Of a stretch of 64,000 nt of DNA, positions 59,201 to 64,000 are shown piece by piece. The position numbers were made by a program, and so were the translations under genes. The DNA lies in NCBI GenBank assembly GCA_028015205.1, contig JAPWFG010000018.1, forward strand, positions 1,240,001 through 1,304,000, read 5' to 3'. This stretch comes from Mytilisepta virgata. Taxonomy: Eukaryota; Mollusca; Bivalvia; Mytilida; Mytilidae. Each line of letters begins with the position of its first letter. The stretch's first letter is position 1. Below the pieces are notes generated by a model, which searched no databases, had not been told where the DNA came from, and saw only the letters and a list, made by a program, of their open reading frames with translations.

Positions 59201-60934
59201 CTATCTTGTCTGGCAGACTATAACATTACTGTCCAATAGGCTCTCTAGTTTTGGAAAATTATCCACTGGTTTCAAACAAGAAGGTCTGTCAATGAAATTT
59301 CCTTAAGGTACTATGTTAAACTATATTCAGATCAGGCGGCCATCTTGGACGAAGGGCAAGGTCATAGGATATAATTCTGAAAGAGGACAAACTAAGGACC
59401 ATTGCTGCTAAGCTTTGTTCTAAGTGGCTTTGTGGTTTCTGACAAGATCTTTATCTACATTTCCCACAGGGTTCTATTCTAAACTATGTTCAGCTCTGGT
59501 GGCCTTTTTGGATGGTGGACTGGATCATCAGATATAATTAAAAAAAGGATCACCTAAGGACCATTGCTGCCAAGTTTTGTTCTAATTTGCCCAATGGTTT
59601 CAGACAAGAATATCTTTAAGTATATTTTCCATAGGGTCCTATGTCAAACTATGTTCAGCCTTGGCGGTCATCTTTGATGGTAGTTTCAAGCAATTCTGCG
59701 GTTCTGAATATTTTTGTTATAAGCCAATATGACGACAGTTTGTAAAAGTTTTGCCAAGCGGTTTCAGAGAGGAAGATTTCTTTATATCAGCCTATCAGAA
59801 ACAAAAATTGCCCAAGGCATCCATGCTTGTCGTTCAATCAGGATGAAAAAAACCCTTATGGGAAAATTCTAAGAAACCACTGAGCCAATTAGAACTGGAC
59901 TTGTCAGCAATGGTTCTTAGATGATCTTCGTTCAGACTTGTGTCCGATGACCCCAACTGTCAACCAAGATGGCCGCCACGTCTGAACTTAGTTTAACATA
60001 AGGCCTTATTGGGAAATTCATTTAAAAATCTTCTTGTTTGAAACCACAGAACTAATTACAACTAGCCTTAGTATCAATGGTCTGTAGATGGTCCTCTTAT
60101 AGAATGATGTCCAATGACCCGGACAGTGAACCAAGATTACTGCCACATCCGAACTTAGCTGAACAACGAAACCGGATTGAAAAATTCATTCAAATATCTA
60201 CTTGGCTGAAACCAGTTGTCCAATTTGAACCTGACTTGGCAGCAATGGTCCCTAGATTGTTCTCTTTTAGAATTATGTGCATTGACTCCGACAGTCAGTC
60301 AAAATGTTCACAACAAATTGAGTTTAACAGGACTCTAAGGAAAAACTAGCTAAATTAACAGCTACAAATTTTAGTCCTGCTCAATGTGGACAATTTAAAT
60401 CCAGGTGAGCAATATAAGCTCTTGGGAACCACTAGTTATCTGGTTTCGTTAGTTTTACAGGAACGTATAAGCACTTTAAATAACTCGTTTCTATTAGAAT
60501 TTCTTAATATAAATACATGTATATACATTTTTCTTCTTTCAGATCGTGGTAGACAGATGTATGCTTATTATTTTGGTACTACAGACTTACAATGCGTTAG
60601 TAACAAAGGAAAAAAAGGGAAACGAGCAGCATCAAGATTTGTTCTTGAGCTTACTCATAGATTCATTAAATACAGAGATATTTACACAGAGCGAATAGGC
60701 GATAACGGCGACGTTCGTTCAGCCCCATTCGGAGATGGAGAATGCCAATGGAGTACAGAATCATCTGTTGCTGGATATGGAGTTTTAAGTATAGATTGCC
60801 TGAGGAAATGTGCTGCAGCTTATTCGAGGGAGTATGGTGGCTACAATTTTGTTTTAAACAATTGTCATCACTATGCAAACCACATTTCGCACATCCTTTG
60901 TAATTATAATGAGTGTCCGTCTTGGTGTCGTTAG
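56246..60934 (+). CDS. Secreted 159-residue protein with NNCHH motif (3 exons)
   Basis: Proposed exons 56246-56263, 57837-57906 and 60543-60934. Exon 1 is only ATG plus five codons before GTGAGT. Exon 2 follows TTTTTTTTCAG, supplies the hydrophobic signal core (INIFVLLLFIISVNG) and ends in GTAAGT, phase 1. Exon 3 follows CTTTCTTCAG-like pyrimidines. The mature chain starts near CGRSC and has about ten Cys. It contains ELTHRFIKYRDIY (residue about 67 on), GDGECQW and YNFVLNNCHHYANHI near the C-terminus. A His early and an Asn-Cys-x-His motif late is the layout of permuted papain-fold (LRAT/NlpC-P60/PPPDE-like) enzymes, so a hydrolase or acyltransferase fold is possible. That is inference. Extracellular by its signal peptide. 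Intron 1 contains a fold-back element and intron 2 a long dispersed repeat. Confidence 0.75.
57024..57497. mobile_element. 474-bp fold-back element with ~110-bp arms (intron 1 of secreted-protein gene)
   Basis: Left TTCTTTGGATTTCGCGGGCC and right GGCCCGCGAAATCCAAAGAA are inverted, and homology continues inward through GAAAATTTATCCCAAATTC. The centre holds an AATAAT-rich stretch (57235-57270). The ORFs that span it arise from the element. Confidence 0.82.
58925..60350 (+). repeat. Long dispersed repeat with ~150-190-bp subunits (intron 2 of secreted-protein gene)
   Basis: It begins CTAACCTGGCCTAAAAGGCC like the repeat at 18058. It then repeats blocks such as CCTATG-TCAAACTATGTTCAG, AACCAAGATGGCCGCC and GAACTTAGTTTAACATAAGG. 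Short ORFs in it are not genes. Confidence 0.72.
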
Positions 60935-61019
60935 AATCATATATAAAGCTACGGTGTGTCTCAACTAGATGCAACATGTTTTGGGAAATATGAAGAAATG
61001 TTCGTTACAAATTATTAAA

Positions 61020-62015
61020 ACTAGTCTTTTGCCCTTGGTTTTGTTTAGAAGTATGAAATTATTCTTTATATTAATAGTTACGAATCTTTATGAAAAACGG
61101 AAAAACTGCAAAGGTAATTAACGTGAATCAAAGACCAGTTTGTCAGTCATTAAGTTAAACAAATGTGCACGATTTTTAACTTCCGTTATTCCCTGTCGCA
61201 CTCAACTTCTAAATTCAGAATTGCGCCTTTTTTAAAGTACTAATATGAATCATATTTGTCTTTTTTGGGCACAGTTCATCGATATATCACAAAACAACAA
61301 ATGACAAAGGAAGTTGTTGGGCAAGTTATTTTTCCATAGATTTGAACGATATTATAAAGATTATAGAATATCAGTAAGGCCATGAACATGTCACCAAGAA
61401 TTTTAAGATGCTAAAGTTTTTTCAAATACCTTTATTCTTTTTTAATTTTAAAAACCATTGGGATTTTTTTTCAAGAAATGAAATAAAACGAAATTAGGTT
61501 TGATTAGAATATAGTTATAAATATATACAGAATAGGTGTACTTTTTCACTGAGAACTTTAATGTGGATAAATGCTTGAAACAAAATTGTCGAATATGAGG
61601 GTGACAAAATTTTTGCAAAGGTGTAGCGCTTTTATTGCTCTTTTGAATTTCCAATACATGTCTAAAACACATTATATGCTTCGTTAAATAGTCATGACAG
61701 TATTGAAAATCCCCACTAATCGGAAAATAATATATATATTCCTAATTTGTTCTCAATGTCGATATGATTAATATTTATGAAATAAATTTGTTTGAAAAAG
61801 TTATTGGTTTGTTGTTCGACAACAGCAAGTGTTGTTTATTTTATCCCAAGCAACACGGATAAAATGAAGGTCACCAATTACATACCAATCGATTCATCCC
61901 TGCAGAAGTTTAGAATCATGCTGACTATATTACATGTGTAATATGCCTCTTAATACAAATTAATACATTTCATAAACTAGATAAATTTTAAGAAATTCTT
62001 TGAAACCAATTTTTG
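61020..62015. other. No recognisable feature
   Basis: Downstream flank of the secreted-protein gene. ATTAAA near 61013 is a possible polyadenylation signal. Confidence 0.3.
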
Positions 62016-62021
62016 CTGCAC

Positions 62022-62160
62022 AATATGTGCACATTTTGTCGATTAACGACTCATCAGTTGTGCTCAAGGCCTAAAATGTTGAAAACCAAAACAATAATCC
62101 AAAGAGTTGAAGAACAAATCCAAAAATGCAAAAATGACCAAAAAGAGCAAAGCCAAAATA
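62022..62160 (+). repeat. Dispersed repeat related to 21674-21800
   Basis: ATATGTGCACATTTTGTCGA, then a CTCATC block and an AAAACAATAATCCAAAGAGTTG-like block, match the intron 3 copy in order. The 64-codon ORF here is repeat sequence. Confidence 0.6.
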
Positions 62161-62726
62161 ATCTGAGGACAGAGCTATGCAAGAGGGATTACTCCTTAAT
62201 TTTGTAACAGTTAATTTTTAACGTGGATTAGTTAATTATTCCTTCCAGCCTTTCTAAATTTCTGAATTTTTACGCCTCTTCTATATTTACGTCACAGATA
62301 ATTCTGACTTGATGTTGATGATATTTTGTTATCTCTTGCAGTTCCAATACTGTAACATATTTGATTGAGGGGGGTTAATACGTCACAGAGAGGCAACTCA
62401 AATTGGCTATGCCAGAATATCCTTTACATGTGCACTTCAGAATAGATATGAAACTCTAGGCCGCAAAGATCTGCAACGTTTAGCCTCACGTTGAGGTTAA
62501 GGTTCCTTTTCTCTTGAATATAATTCATAGCACGATGTGAATAAATTTTTTTTTAATAATCTTTAATTTTATCAAAGGGACTGATAAAACAATCAGAGAT
62601 AAATCATCAAATCAGATTAAGAACACATTCTGGTCCATTTTATTTTGTTGAGTGTATTCCGTAGGGAAAATAAAACTACGCATTCTTGTATGTAACGACA
62701 CTAATAAAGTGCAGGATCAGGAAGTT

Positions 62727-63210
62727 TGTAGTCCAAAATTCCTCTGACGTCAAACGGCCTTTTTAAGAAGTGACTTGGGTCGTGAGACGTCAGAGTGTAC
62801 TCCATATATAAAACTGGAAACTTCTCGATTTTGTTCAGTGCCGGCACTTATCATTGTTTTACGAAAAACACAATTATTTTCAACCAAAACACTTTCTTTA
62901 TTTCACTTCTATAATAATTTAGCTCTTCGAAAAAGTTAATAGTAAAATGAAATTTCCCCCTACTTATAGGATCTGAAATAGATTAGCCTTTTCGTATGGA
63001 TAGTGATGGGCTTGTGTCTGCCGGGATATTTCAAACATACAATTACGTATCGAGGATTAATTATTCAAATTATTGCAGATTCAAAACACATTATGTTTAC
63101 TCGGCAGAAAATTAATTTGAAATTCCAAATAAATAAATAAATAAATAAATAAAAAAAATCGGTAAATCTATCCTAGTGTGCGCTGACGTCAGAGGATTCC
63201 GGGAATACAA
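62727..63210. repeat. Candidate inverted-repeat element with CRE palindromes in its ends
   Basis: CCTCTGACGTCA (62741-62752) is exactly inverted at 63184-63195, with weaker extension outward (TTGTAGTCC against TTGTATTCC). TATATAAAA near 62805 and another GACGTCAG at 62786 give it promoter-like content. An AAAT simple repeat lies at about 63124-63152. Confidence 0.4.
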
Positions 63211-63445
63211 ATTTTTAACCCTTGAAAGAATACATTTCCATTTGCTTTAAACATGTGTATTTGATATAATGAGAAAATGGATTATTATCTCATTTAACAA
63301 ACAATTGTTAATTACAAATGCGTAATGAAGACTAAAATATCTGAATAAAAAACAAAAATATAAAATGATGATTATAGAAAAGAAATGTGAAAATAAACGA
63401 AAAAAACACGATTAAACAACAAAATTCAAATAAAGATGGCAAATC

Positions 63446-63461
63446 GCCCCCCCCCCCCCCG
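63446..63461 (+). repeat. Poly-C tract
   Basis: About 15 C in a row followed by GAAAAAAAGAAAG. Similar tracts at 49232 and 52983 mark duplication boundaries. Confidence 0.8.
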
Positions 63462-63757
63462 AAAAAAAGAAAGAAAAATTGACAAATCATATACATACTG
63501 TGGCAGATAATTAAAGAGTGATAATATTAGTTCGAATACCTAAAATCCGAGCAACAGATTAATTCACGAATTTATTTGTGTTCTTACTTCACGATTTGTA
63601 TATTTTAGGTATTCGAATTTACCGTTTCTGTTTATTACATTTAATTTAATGGTGATTTTCACTCTGATATTTGACCACGATCAATGAAATAATTACCCTA
63701 AGCCACACAAATGTTATTGTTCAAAATTCTCTACTCATCATTCAACTTTCAAGTGAT

Positions 63758-64000
63758 GGCGCCGTGGTGTAGTGGTTAGCGCATCGGACTACGAAGCCAG
63801 AGGTCCCTGGTTCGATTCCCGTTCGGGATGAAAATTTCAGGGATCAAATTTGCGACGCCCTATCGACACCATTTGCGAGGATAGTCTCGATAAACGATGC
63901 TAGTCCGTCGGATGGGGACGAAAAATGGCCGTCCCGTGTTAAAGGAGAGCAACACCCTTAGCACGCTAAAGACTCCTCTGTAGATGTCGAAAAAGAGTAG
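63758..64000 (+). mobile_element. tRNA-derived SINE, cut by the window edge
   Basis: The head has an A box (TGGTGTAGTGG) and a B box (GGTTCGATTCC) about 45 bases apart, and an anticodon loop CTACGAA (ACG, Arg). The anticodon stem pairs poorly, so it is not a functional tRNA. The body CTAGTCCGTCGGATGGGGAC resembles a conserved central domain of widespread animal SINEs (from memory). The 3' end lies beyond the window. Confidence 0.82.

Noticed and set aside
63758..63830. Functional tRNA-Arg(ACG) gene
   Set aside because: A and B boxes are present but the anticodon stem has mismatches and the sequence continues into a SINE body.

Overview
The window looks like AT-rich animal nuclear DNA, most probably from a bivalve mollusc close to Mytilus. 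Gene density is low, exons are short with GT-AG (and one GC-AG) introns, and the rest is a dense mosaic of mobile DNA: tRNA-derived SINEs, LINE and Penelope-like reverse-transcriptase remnants, fold-back elements, tandem arrays, GACGGACA-type and poly-C/poly-G tracts. Several dispersed repeats read like families I associate with mussel genomes; that assignment is from memory and was not searched. No operons, CRISPR arrays or prokaryotic features are present.

Genes. (1) A two-exon minus-strand gene (4394 to 2915) encodes a small secreted cysteine-rich peptide with a Thr-rich repeat tail and a TATA box. (2) A plus-strand ORF at 12598-12930 resembles the PC4/p15 coactivator domain. (3) A minus-strand intronless ORF at 15054-14479 encodes an unrecognised helical, basic-tailed protein. 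(4) The main gene, 18622-27256, has six exons and encodes a single-pass receptor with signal peptide, about five Ig-like modules on phase 1-1 exons, a transmembrane helix and a Tyr-rich cytoplasmic tail with an ITIM-like motif; the tail has a one-base frameshift in this sequence. (5) A three-exon plus-strand gene, 56246-60934, encodes a secreted 159-residue protein with an Asn-Asn-Cys-His-His motif. No gene cooperates obviously with another; genes 1, 4 and 5 are all cell-surface or secreted products.

Mobile DNA, left to right. 5.6-11.7 kb is an array of about 1.4-kb units, two of which look identical. 17.2-17.5 kb is a fold-back element with a 10-bp target duplication. 30-37.4 kb holds several decayed reverse-transcriptase remnants, a 34-bp minisatellite and a SINE with a perfect 13-bp target duplication. 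39.7-45.5 kb is a TA-flanked inverted-repeat element split by a very young LTR retrotransposon (638-bp LTRs differing at about one base, tRNA-Pro-like primer site) whose integrase precedes the start of a reverse transcriptase that is then deleted. 46-47.3 kb and 48-48.6 kb are a tandem and a fold-back element. 49.2-55.9 kb is a local segmental duplication involving SINEs and an RTE-like LINE. The right edge enters another tRNA-derived SINE.
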